Below, in pieces: positions 1 through 6,465 of a stretch of 6,465 nt of DNA. Position numbers and translations under genes: made by a program. Where the stretch lies: assembly GCA_030600625.1 (NCBI GenBank), contig JAUVLS010000082.1, positions 1 to 6,465 on the forward strand, in the 5' to 3' direction. The stretch comes from Bacteroidales bacterium (GTDB lineage: Bacteria; Bacteroidota; Bacteroidia; Bacteroidales; UBA12077). Under the pieces are notes generated by a model. That model was given only the letters and a program-made list of their open reading frames with translations, made no database searches and was not told where the DNA came from. The first letter of the stretch is position 1. Each line of letters opens with the position of its first letter.

Positions 1-1
1 A

Positions 2-73
2 TATGTAAAAGAAGGAGGATATGTTCAATTATCCGATGATAAATTAAATTCTGAACTTACAAAACTTTTATAA
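2..73 (+). CDS. pstS: Phosphate-binding protein PstS, C-terminal fragment (partial, cut by left edge)
   Basis: An open frame enters from the left edge and stops with TAA at 71-73, giving 23 residues that begin YVKEGGYVQL and end ELTKLL. The pattern of a short helix, then Gly-Tyr-Val and a polar tail, resembles the C-termini of periplasmic phosphate-binding proteins, which often end in a 'GYVPL'-like stretch. The position directly upstream of pstC, pstA and pstB on the same strand is the usual place of pstS. PstS captures inorganic phosphate in the periplasm and delivers it to the PstCA permease. The identification rests mostly on context, since too little protein is visible for a domain call. 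Another extracytoplasmic solute-binding protein is possible. Confidence 0.6.
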   Translation, partial: YVKEGGYVQLSDDKLNSELTKLL

Positions 74-91
74 CCAATTAAATTCTGTCAA

Positions 92-123
92 TTTTTAAGT
101 CATTTTAGTAAATGAATTAAGAA
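92..123 (+). repeat. Imperfect inverted repeat (AU-rich hairpin) between pstS and pstC
   Basis: Arms 92-105 and 110-123 can pair over 14 positions with a 4-base loop (106-109, TAGT). Twelve pairs are Watson-Crick, one is a G-U wobble (94/121) and one is a G-A mismatch (99/116). The perfect core is TCATTT/AAATGA at 100-105/110-115. It lies 18 bases after the pstS stop. No T-run follows the right arm, so it is not a classic intrinsic terminator. As RNA it could protect the pstS end of the message from 3' exonucleases or attenuate readthrough. As DNA it could be a dyad operator. The structure is seen in the sequence; the role is inferred. Confidence 0.5.
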
Positions 124-144
124 CACCGATTAACGAATAACGAT
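124..144 (+). repeat. Three imperfect tandem heptads upstream of pstC
   Basis: CACCGAT, TAACGAA and TAACGAT follow one another at 124-130, 131-137 and 138-144, sharing the core A-C/A-CGA with a 7-base period. They lie directly after the right arm of the inverted repeat and about 80 bases before the pstC start. Short direct repeats of this kind may be binding sites for a regulator, but three short units in AT-rich DNA can also arise by chance. Confidence 0.25.
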
Positions 145-226
145 TTCAGAAATGCCCTAATTTATTAGCGAAAATACTTTTTAAATCGTCAATCTTTATT
201 TGATATTCAACAACAATTTTATAATA

Positions 227-1138
227 ATGAGAGCATTAGTGTTAACTAATTTTAAGTTGCGGAGAAATTTACGCGAAAAGTTAAGCACTTTTTGGATGAA
301 ATGTTGTTATATTCTGGTTTTAGCAATGCCTTTCATTCTGCTTACCGGTTTATTAATTAAATCCTCATTATTACTTGGTGAAAAATCTTTAATGGAGCTT
401 ATATTCTCAAACGAGTGGAAACCAATGTCGGGTAAGTTTGGATTTCTGCCATTTATAATAAGCTCATTATGGGTAACATTTATTTCGATCATAATAGCAG
501 CACCTATTTGTTTATTAACAACTATTTATCTGACACAATACGCCAGGAGAGTTGTATTAAAAATAATGCAACCTGTAATAGATATCCTGGCAGGTATCCC
601 TTCTGTAATTTATGGTGTATGGGGCATAATAATCATAGTTCCTTTTGTCTCAAAAATAGCCGGATGGTTTAATGTACACTCGTCCGGTTATAGCATTTTA
701 GCTGGCGCAGTGGTTTTGGCAGTCATGATAATTCCATTTATTCTGAATATTCTTATTGAAGTTTACAGGACAATCCCGATTGAATTATCTGAGGCTTCAC
801 TATCATTGGGAGCAACAAAGTGGGAGACAATAAAGAAAGTATTAACACGAAAAGCTTTTCCCGGGATAATATCATCATTTGGATTAGGCGTATCCAGAGC
901 GTTTGGTGAAACAATAGCTGTTCTTATGGTTGTAGGCAATGTTGTACATATTCCTACTGGAATTTTTCAGGCGGGTTACCCGTTACCTGCGCTGATTGCT
1001 AACAATTATGGGGAGATGTTGTCTATCCCAATGTATGATTCGGCATTAATGCTGGCAGCATTAATATTATTTATTGTGGTTACTATTTTCAATATGGGAT
1101 CGAGATATATTATTATACATTATGAAAAGAAGATTTAA
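227..1138 (+). CDS. pstC: Phosphate ABC transporter permease PstC
   Basis: A 303-residue integral membrane protein, close to the usual PstC length. It forms the phosphate channel in the inner membrane with PstA. About six hydrophobic segments are visible, near residues 26-46, 74-100, 116-142, 156-182, 212-240 and 268-295. The family motif GIPSVIYG is at 123-130. The binding-protein-dependent permease (EAA) loop that docks on the ATPase runs from about 188 to 214, with EASLSLGATKWE followed by FPGII. RAFGETIAVLMVVGN at 224-238 is a typical PstC block. I chose ATG 227 because the protein then starts with a basic cytoplasmic segment and has an A/T-rich, Bacteroidota-like leader. An in-frame TTG at 200 would add nine residues and cannot be excluded. 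pstA follows after one base, which suggests translational coupling. Family and context make phosphate the likely substrate. Confidence 0.93.
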   Translation: MRALVLTNFKLRRNLREKLSTFWMKCCYILVLAMPFILLTGLLIKSSLLLGEKSLMELIFSNEWKPMSGKFGFLPFIISSLWVTFISIIIAAPICLLTTIYLTQYARRVVLKIMQPVIDILAGIPSVIYGVWGIIIIVPFVSKIAGWFNVHSSGYSILAGAVVLAVMIIPFILNILIEVYRTIPIELSEASLSLGATKWETIKKVLTRKAFPGIISSFGLGVSRAFGETIAVLMVVGNVVHIPTGIFQAGYPLPALIANNYGEMLSIPMYDSALMLAALILFIVVTIFNMGSRYIIIHYEKKI

Positions 1139-1139
1139 A

Positions 1140-2000
1140 ATGAATCGGCAGCTTTTAAGAAAATCGGAAGAACTGTTTTACAGGGTATTAATGATAATCT
1201 CTACTGTTATAATTATAGTCGCATTGTTGGCAATTATTATCAGCATTCTTGTAAAAGGCATGCCTTCATTATCGTGGAGCATGATTACACAAACTCCTAA
1301 AGGTGGTTATTATTTTGGAAAAGAAGGCGGTATTTTGAATGCAATAATAGGATCTTTGTATCTGTCAGGTGGTGCAACATCACTTGCATTAGCTGTTAGT
1401 CTTCCGCTTGCCCTTTACATGAATGTTCATAAATTGAAACAGAAAAATGTTGTGAATTTTATTCGATTTTTCCTTGATCTTTTATGGGGAGTTCCCTCAA
1501 TAGTGTACGGTGCTTTCGGCTTTACTTTAATGGTATTATTAGGCTTGCGCACTTCTTTATTAGCAGGAATATTAACAGTTACTTTATTTATAATTCCTAT
1601 AATGGTTCGTTCAATGGACGAAGTATTGAAAACAGTTCCCAAGGGCTTACTGGAGTCAGCATTTTCTTTGGGTTCAACCCGATCTGAAACAGCATTCAGG
1701 GTTATGCTCAGACAATGCATCCCAGGAATAATAACTGCTATTTTACTCGCATTCGGAAGAGCAATTGGCGATGCCGCAGCTGTACTTTTTACAGCAGGAT
1801 ATACCGATTATATTCCAACCTCACTTTCACAGCCTACTGCAACTTTACCATTATCAGTATTTTTTCAATTGAGTTCACCAATACCCGAAGTACAAAACAG
1901 GGCGTATGCATCAGCTGTGGTTTTAACCGTGATAGTTTTAATAATTAGTATTGTATCACGCGGTTTTTCTATGAAATATCAAAAGAATAAAATTAAATGA
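1140..2000 (+). CDS. pstA: Phosphate ABC transporter permease PstA
   Basis: A 286-residue membrane protein, the second permease subunit and partner of PstC. The N-terminal membrane segment is at about 16-38. A Gly/Asn-rich block EGGILNAIIGSLYL at 62-75 opens the permease domain. GVPSIVYGAFGF at 117-128 parallels the PstC motif. The EAA loop is at about 171-197 (LESAFSLGSTRSE, then IPGII). The block RAIGDAAAVLFTAG at 207-220 takes the place of the more usual RAxGETAPLLFT, so an Asp replaces the Glu and the Thr-Ala-Pro is lost. This fits a divergent PstA branch. ATG 1140 leaves one base after the pstC stop. An upstream in-frame ATG at 1122 would add six basic-rich residues and overlap pstC by 17 bases, so it is a reasonable alternative. 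pstB starts six bases after the stop. Confidence 0.92.
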   Translation: MNRQLLRKSEELFYRVLMIISTVIIIVALLAIIISILVKGMPSLSWSMITQTPKGGYYFGKEGGILNAIIGSLYLSGGATSLALAVSLPLALYMNVHKLKQKNVVNFIRFFLDLLWGVPSIVYGAFGFTLMVLLGLRTSLLAGILTVTLFIIPIMVRSMDEVLKTVPKGLLESAFSLGSTRSETAFRVMLRQCIPGIITAILLAFGRAIGDAAAVLFTAGYTDYIPTSLSQPTATLPLSVFFQLSSPIPEVQNRAYASAVVLTVIVLIISIVSRGFSMKYQKNKIK

Positions 2001-2006
2001 TAAATT

Positions 2007-2768
2007 ATGATTAATGGAACAAAAATAAATATAGAAAACCTCAACCTTTTTATTGGCAACAATCATATTTTAAAAGATATAAATGTTGAGATTCCTGAAA
2101 AGCAACTTACAGTTATTCTTGGGCCTTCAGGTTGTGGTAAAACAACTTTGTTAAAAAGCTTGAACCGTCTTACTGATTTGTATCCCGAGATTAAAATACA
2201 AGGCAGGATTTTTAATGGAGATGAAGATATACTTCATCCAAAAACAGAAATTACCGAATTAAGAAAGAAAATGGGTTTGTTAGCACAGACTCCTTATCCA
2301 CTGCCAATGAACATATACGATAATATTACTTATGGTTTGCGTATCAGTGGAAGACGAAAAAAAAGGTTTCTGAATAAAAGAGTTGAGTATTATTTAAGAC
2401 AAGTTAGTTTATGGGATGAAGTAAAAGACAGGCTGAAAGATCCTGCATCGGCACTTTCAATAGGGCAACAACAGAGGTTATGCCTTGCACGTGGCTTGTC
2501 GGTTGACCCGGATATTTTACTGGCAGATGAACCTACATCGGCTCTTGACCCTATTTCGAGCCGGGAGGTTGAAGAATTATTTGTAAAACTAAAACAGCGT
2601 TATACTATTGTAATGGTAACACATATTTTAAGGCAGGCCAAAAGAGTTGCAGATTATGTGATATTTATGTACCTGGGAGAAATTATTGAACACGGATCTG
2701 CTGAACAAATATTTGAACATCCCCAAAATGCACTAACAAAATCTTACATCCAAGGTACATACAGTTAA
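2007..2768 (+). CDS. pstB: Phosphate ABC transporter ATP-binding protein PstB
   Basis: A 253-residue cytoplasmic ATPase that powers PstCA, of typical PstB length. The Walker A motif GPSGCGKTT is at 39-47. The Q-loop Gln94 lies in LLAQTPYPLPMNIYDNITYG (91-110), which closely parallels the PstB hallmark 'P-MSIYDN'. The ABC signature is LSIGQ at 150-154, with Ile in place of the second-to-last Gly of LSGGQ. Walker B is ILLADE at 170-175, with catalytic Glu175, followed by PTSALDP. The switch His is His206 in VTHILRQAKRVADY. The C-terminal stretch (GEIIEHG, then a Phe/Pro segment and TKSYIQG) is usual for PstB. Lipid-facing segments are absent, as expected. It follows pstA by six bases and precedes the porin gene by 17. 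The variant signature and the HILRQAKR block suggest a branch distinct from enterobacterial PstB, but the function should be retained. Confidence 0.93.
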   Translation: MINGTKINIENLNLFIGNNHILKDINVEIPEKQLTVILGPSGCGKTTLLKSLNRLTDLYPEIKIQGRIFNGDEDILHPKTEITELRKKMGLLAQTPYPLPMNIYDNITYGLRISGRRKKRFLNKRVEYYLRQVSLWDEVKDRLKDPASALSIGQQQRLCLARGLSVDPDILLADEPTSALDPISSREVEELFVKLKQRYTIVMVTHILRQAKRVADYVIFMYLGEIIEHGSAEQIFEHPQNALTKSYIQGTYS

Positions 2769-2785
2769 TCGTAAATGAAATAATT

Positions 2786-4069
2786 ATGAAAAAAATCGGA
2801 ATTACTACTTTATTAATTGCTATAGCATTTACATCTTTAAAGGCTCAACTTACTATTAATACAGAATTAAGACCAAGAGGCGAGATACGACATGGTTACA
2901 AATCGATGTTTTCAGAAGATGATAATACTGCGTATTTTGTATCGCAGAGAACCCGCCTTGGATTATCGTATGATAATGAAAAATACAGTTTTAAAATTAC
3001 AGGACAGGATGTAAGAGTTTGGGGAGATGAAAGTCTTTATAGTTCGACAGGAATTAAAGGTGATGTTGCAAGTATCGATTTATATGAAGCATGGTTTCAA
3101 TTAAATCTTGGTGATTATTCATTTTTAAAAATCGGGCGGCAAGAATGGATATATGACGATGAAAGACTCCTTGCAAAGAGAAATTGGAGTCAAACCGGCT
3201 TAACATACGATGGGATGTTATTCAAATTTGATAATAAAGATTTCAGAGCTGATGTAGGCTTATCTTTAAATAATGATGCTGAAAACAAGATTGGAAATGA
3301 ATATACTCCTGATAAGATGAAGTTTTTAGACTTTATATATTTAAGTAAAAATTTAGGGCAAAGTTCAAAATTAAGTTTTATGGGGATTTTGTCAGGATAT
3401 CAAAAGGAAGAAGGTAGTGAAACTGTTTATGTAACTGCCACGTATGGCCCCTTTTTTAAAACAAAAAGTAAAAAGTATGAAATTGACGGATATTTTTATC
3501 ATCAAACAGGAACTAATATAAATAGCCAGAAGATAAATGCTTATTTAGTGTCGTTAAAAGGGATATATAAATTTTCAAATAAATTTGGACTAGGGCCCGG
3601 AATAGATATTATTAGTGGTAATGATCCTTCAAGTACATCAGATACTGATTATTCATTTAATCTTCTGTATGGAGCCAGAAACAAGTTTTTAGGAAACATG
3701 GACTATTTTTCTATACTCTCAAAAAGTGTTTCCGATGCAGGCATAGTTGATATATATGCTAAAACTAATGTAGCATTTAACAGTAAAAATAGTTTACGTG
3801 TAGTTTATCATAATTTTTCAACACAAAAAAGTATTCCCGACCCTGTTGATATTACAACAAAATTAAAGAAATCCTTGGGGGATGAAATTGATATTATGTA
3901 TAAATATAAAGCTGAAATACCTGCGGAATTAAGGATAGGATTATCATTGTTTAATGCTACCAAAAGTATGGAAATTCTTCAGGGCGTTAATGGTAATGCA
4001 GCAAATACACAATATTTCATGTGGATACAATTAGCTTTTTCGCCTGAGATTTTTTCTTCAAAAAATTAA
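2786..4069 (+). CDS. Outer-membrane beta-barrel porin, alginate-export-like, in the pst operon
   Basis: A 427-residue secreted protein. Residues 1-20 form a signal peptide (MKK, a hydrophobic core, then SLKA before Gln21). The mature part alternates polar and aromatic/hydrophobic residues in short strands separated by Gly/Asn/Asp-rich turns, as in outer-membrane barrels. Blocks recalling Bacteroidota alginate-export-family porins are DLYEAWFQL (98-106), LKIGRQEWIYDDERLLAKRNW (114-134), TYDG (140-143), ISGNDPSS (276-283), FNLLYGARNKFLGNMDYF (291-308) and LGDEIDIMYKYK (364-375). The last strand, MWIQLAFSPEIF, ends near 423. The gene starts 17 bases after pstB with no room for a separate promoter, so co-transcription with pst is likely. 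I infer a role in letting phosphate or phosphorylated compounds cross the outer membrane, comparable to the unrelated OprP/OprO. Alginate itself is unlikely as the substrate. The substrate is not shown by the sequence. Confidence 0.8.
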   Translation: MKKIGITTLLIAIAFTSLKAQLTINTELRPRGEIRHGYKSMFSEDDNTAYFVSQRTRLGLSYDNEKYSFKITGQDVRVWGDESLYSSTGIKGDVASIDLYEAWFQLNLGDYSFLKIGRQEWIYDDERLLAKRNWSQTGLTYDGMLFKFDNKDFRADVGLSLNNDAENKIGNEYTPDKMKFLDFIYLSKNLGQSSKLSFMGILSGYQKEEGSETVYVTATYGPFFKTKSKKYEIDGYFYHQTGTNINSQKINAYLVSLKGIYKFSNKFGLGPGIDIISGNDPSSTSDTDYSFNLLYGARNKFLGNMDYFSILSKSVSDAGIVDIYAKTNVAFNSKNSLRVVYHNFSTQKSIPDPVDITTKLKKSLGDEIDIMYKYKAEIPAELRIGLSLFNATKSMEILQGVNGNAANTQYFMWIQLAFSPEIFSSKN

Positions 4070-4073
4070 AGGC

Positions 4074-5378
4074 TTAAGGATTGGGCTCATCTAAAAAGCC
4101 TCCTGTTAAGCGAGTTAGGGTAGTATTGGAATAAATCAAATTATAAACAGATTGCAATTGATTAATTGCCGATCTTAAATAGCTTAACTGAATATCGCGA
4201 TAATTGAATGAGTTTATTGCTCCTGATTTGAATTTTTCATCGGCAATCTGAAGATTCATTTCGGCTGCTTCTAAACTTTCATTAGCAACATTTAAAAGTA
4301 CTTTGCGCAAGTTATAGGTTTCAAACTCATTAAATAACTGATTTGTTAAGCTATGTTTTATTTCATCAGTTTCAACCTGAGTTATTTCTTCGTTTATCTT
4401 TGCAATGTTTATAGCTCTTTTGCGATTTCCTGCCGAATAAATATCATACGACAAGCTCACATTTCCATATGGAGTAAGTGCCTCATTATAAATTTCTGCC
4501 TGCCCTTCGGAATTAATCCATGAATATGAATTATCAATACCTGCCGATAAACTTAATCGAGGATATAAGTTGCTGCGCTGTAAATCAATCTCGTTTTTCT
4601 GAAGTAAAAGATTTGCGTATTGATTTTGCAGGGTTTGATTATTGGCCAACATCTTATCCATTAAATTTCCTAAAATATATTCAGTAGTATCAGAATTAAA
4701 TTCTTCAGAAAAAGTCCAGGTTATTTGGGGCTCTTCTCCTACCAGAAAATTAAAATTTCTGATAGTATTACGCACAACAACCTCCTGATTTAAATATAAA
4801 GCTTTATCATTCAGATAAATATTCTTTGCCAACAAAACATTATATGTAACCGAGCCTCCTATTTCGTATCGGGTTTGCTCATAATCAAATCGATCTTTTG
4901 ATAATAGCATTACCGTTTTCAGTACTTCCAATTGTTCTTTTTGAAGTAGAATATTGTAATAACTCATTATAACATCCTGAATTGTACTTTCTACAACAAC
5001 CGCCGAACGACCTTTTGTAAGATTTTCGAGTCTCTCCAATTTATCTTTTGTAATATTTACTTTAAATCCGTTGAAAATAGTCCAATTTACACCTATTCCT
5101 CCCGAAATCATATTGGTGCTTGTATTGTCAAGTAATTCCTTATTATTTATTGATGAAACATCAAAACCCACTGTTGGTATCCGACCTGCAGTTCCCCAGT
5201 TATTATTGATTTTGGCTATTTCAATTTCCGATTTCGATATTACGATTCCGTAATTATTTTCCAGAGCCTTTTCTAAAGCATCAGAAACACTTAAAGCAGT
5301 TTCCTGTGATTTTACTGATAAAGCAGAAAAAACAATTGCCGCTAGAAAAATATATAGTATTAAACTCTTTTTATTCAT
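4074..5378 (-). CDS. TolC-family outer-membrane efflux channel
   Basis: A 434-residue outer-membrane factor that would form the exit duct of a tripartite RND efflux pump. A signal peptide covers about residues 1-24 (MNKKS, a hydrophobic core, then SVKS before Gln25). There is no lipobox Cys, so it is not a lipoprotein like OprM. The internal duplication typical of TolC is visible. RIPTVGFDVS (66-75) matches LYPRLSLSAG (271-280), GVNWTIFNGFK (96-106) matches SLSYDIYSAGNRK (308-320), and FDYEQTRYEIGGSVTYN (164-180) matches LQIADEKFKSGAINSFN (376-392). Long Gln/Glu/Leu-rich helices for the periplasmic tunnel lie between. The ATG at 5378 overlaps the end of the RND pump gene by 8 bases, indicating one operon and coupled translation. 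The family is clear; the exported substrate cannot be told. Confidence 0.9.
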   Translation of the reverse strand: MNKKSLILYIFLAAIVFSALSVKSQETALSVSDALEKALENNYGIVISKSEIEIAKINNNWGTAGRIPTVGFDVSSINNKELLDNTSTNMISGGIGVNWTIFNGFKVNITKDKLERLENLTKGRSAVVVESTIQDVIMSYYNILLQKEQLEVLKTVMLLSKDRFDYEQTRYEIGGSVTYNVLLAKNIYLNDKALYLNQEVVVRNTIRNFNFLVGEEPQITWTFSEEFNSDTTEYILGNLMDKMLANNQTLQNQYANLLLQKNEIDLQRSNLYPRLSLSAGIDNSYSWINSEGQAEIYNEALTPYGNVSLSYDIYSAGNRKRAINIAKINEEITQVETDEIKHSLTNQLFNEFETYNLRKVLLNVANESLEAAEMNLQIADEKFKSGAINSFNYRDIQLSYLRSAINQLQSVYNLIYSNTTLTRLTGGFLDEPNP

Positions 5379-6465
5379 CTTTATCTCGTGTATTTGATTC
5401 GTATTTTAATTTACGCTTATTTAAGATTATAGCTACCTCAACATCTTCTCGTTCAGGCTTAATTCCTGTCCATAATAATTTTAAATAAACTCTTATATCA
5501 TTTAACAACATGATTAAAACAGGGAAAAATATCAAAATAAATATCGTACCAATTGCTACTCCGTAAGCCAAACTAATTGCCATAGGAATAAGAAACTGAG
5601 CCTGTACGCTTTTTTCAAGAATCATTGGGAATAATCCGACTGATGTTGTAACAGTAGTAAGAATTATAGGCCTTAATCTTAATTTTCCTGCTTCAACTAT
5701 TGCATCATGAACTTTTTTCCCTTCCAATAAATTCCCGTCGTACTTAGCAAGAAAAACAATAGCATCGTTAATAATTACACCGGTTAAAGCAACCATTCCC
5801 CAAAGACTCATTAATGATAAAGGCTTTCCATGAATTCCATGCCCCCAGAACACTCCAAGCATCGATAATGGTATCATGGCCAATATTATTAAGGTTTGAT
5901 TAAAGCTTTTAAAATGAATAATCATGATAAAAATAATAATTAAAAATGCGATTGAAAAATATGGTAGAATTTTAGCCATTGCTTCATTTCCGGCTTTTTG
6001 TTGTCCCTGATATTCATATCTAATCCCTGCAAACTGAGCTTCAACATCTGGCATTATTTCATTGCTAATTTGTTCTAATATTTCAGGAACGGGAGCAAAT
6101 GGATTAACAGTTTCTGCCTCAACCCTTATTTCTCTTGAACCATTATAACGATTAATTGCAACAGGGCCTCTTTCCATATGATAATCGACCAGTTCGGTTA
6201 ATGGAAATTCTCCCTTAGCCGTTTTAATTTTCATATTTTCCATTTGCCCGATAGTAAGTCGATCCGACTTTGGATAACGCACCCAAACACGTAATTCATC
6301 ACGGCCTTCCTGCAAGCGCTGTGCCTGTCCTCCATAAAATCCCTGACGCACCTGTTGTGCTATTGTATTTTCATCTAAACCAAGAAAATAGGCTTTAGGC
6401 TTTAATTTTAGTCTAATCTCCTGCTTTCCCAAAGCTACATTTTCATTAATGTCTTTTAATTGTGG
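5371..6465 (-). CDS. RND efflux pump inner-membrane subunit, C-terminal part (cut by right edge)
   Basis: The frame is open to the window edge and ends with TAA at 5373-5371. It gives 364 residues, about a third of the roughly 1000-1050 of a full HAE1-type pump. The visible part starts in the second periplasmic porter/docking region, with GFYGGQAQRLQEGRDELRVW at about 42-61. It then holds five membrane segments matching TM8-TM12 at about 168-184, 189-208, 216-239, 265-284 and 294-320. The diagnostic LRLRPIILTTVTTSVGLFPM is at about 262-281. At the place of the AcrB proton-relay Lys940, in TM10, there is Asn (GVIINDAIVFL, codon 5769-5767). That substitution is found in other RND subfamilies, so this is not a close AcrB homologue. 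A basic/acidic tail of about 40 residues follows TM12. The protein would use the proton gradient to drive export, passing substrate to the TolC-like protein encoded next. An internal TTG at 6432 is not a start. Confidence 0.92.
   Translation of the reverse strand, partial: PQLKDINENVALGKQEIRLKLKPKAYFLGLDENTIAQQVRQGFYGGQAQRLQEGRDELRVWVRYPKSDRLTIGQMENMKIKTAKGEFPLTELVDYHMERGPVAINRYNGSREIRVEAETVNPFAPVPEILEQISNEIMPDVEAQFAGIRYEYQGQQKAGNEAMAKILPYFSIAFLIIIFIMIIHFKSFNQTLIILAMIPLSMLGVFWGHGIHGKPLSLMSLWGMVALTGVIINDAIVFLAKYDGNLLEGKKVHDAIVEAGKLRLRPIILTTVTTSVGLFPMILEKSVQAQFLIPMAISLAYGVAIGTIFILIFFPVLIMLLNDIRVYLKLLWTGIKPEREDVEVAIILNKRKLKYESNTRDKDE

Larger units (their letters stand above)
74..226. other. pstS-pstC intergenic region
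   Basis: This 153-base AT-rich gap is much longer than any other gap in the operon. It contains the inverted repeat at 92-123, a repeated GTCA at 87-90 and 99-102, and three imperfect heptads at 124-144. No Shine-Dalgarno sequence precedes pstC. I found no convincing Bacteroidota promoter: the closest -7-like element is TTTATTTG at 195-202 against the TAnnTTTG consensus, with no matching -33 TTTG. It may therefore be a processing or attenuation region rather than an independent promoter. Confidence 0.5.

Noticed and set aside
12..44. AAGGAGG followed closely by ATG at 21, resembling a strong ribosome binding site and start.
   Set aside because: The frame from this ATG stops after eight codons, the spacing is only two bases, and the sequence is explained as Lys-Glu-Gly-Gly codons of the PstS tail.
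195..202. TTTATTTG as a Bacteroidota -7 promoter element for pstC.
   Set aside because: The leading TA of TAnnTTTG is missing and no TTTG lies at the expected -33 distance, so it is below the level I would call a promoter.
200..226. TTG 200 as the start of pstC.
   Set aside because: It has no ribosome binding site and adds a nine-residue, Asn-rich stretch. ATG 227 gives a typical length and N-terminus, although the TTG is not strictly excluded.
1427..1720. Opposite-strand open frame inside pstA.
   Set aside because: It is fully inside the clearly conserved pstA reading frame and its translation has no recognisable features.
4070..4101. AGGCTT at 4070-4075 and AAGCCT at 4096-4101 as a bidirectional terminator at the convergent junction.
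   Set aside because: The stem is only six pairs with a 20-base loop and does not extend either way, which is expected by chance.
5071..5253. Plus-strand open frame opposite the TolC-like gene.
   Set aside because: It lies opposite the conserved N-terminal region of the channel gene. Its translation is a low-complexity shadow and it has no start context of its own.

Overview
The window is AT-rich. Its genes carry Bacteroidota-like features: no convincing Shine-Dalgarno sequences, A/T-rich start contexts, signal peptides ending in Ala/Ser before Gln, and an outer-membrane porin of the alginate-export-like type common in that phylum. I read it as ordinary chromosome of a Gram-negative Bacteroidota bacterium. 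A marine or gut Bacteroidales/Marinilabiliales-type lineage is plausible, but that is inference only.

Left part (1-4069, plus strand): a phosphate-uptake (Pst) operon. It opens with the last 23 codons of what is probably the periplasmic phosphate-binding protein PstS. A 153-base gap follows, holding a long AU-rich inverted repeat and some short direct repeats. Then come the two membrane permeases PstC and PstA, the ATPase PstB, and an outer-membrane beta-barrel protein, all tightly packed (gaps of 1, 6 and 17 bases). No phoU is visible after pstB, where it usually lies. The porin-like gene occupies that place, so the operon could encode a route for phosphate from outer membrane to cytoplasm.

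Right part (4074-6465, minus strand): the end of a multidrug/metal-type efflux operon. An RND-family inner-membrane pump enters from the right edge, with only its C-terminal third present. It overlaps by 8 bases the start of a TolC-family outer-membrane channel gene. The periplasmic adaptor expected for such a tripartite pump is not in the window and probably lies beyond the right edge. The Pst/porin operon and the efflux operon converge tail to tail with only 4 bases between stop codons.

No RNA genes, insertion sequences, CRISPR arrays or attachment sites were seen. The points most worth a second look are the porin fused into the pst operon in place of phoU, the pstS-pstC intergenic hairpin, and the non-canonical signature motif of PstB.
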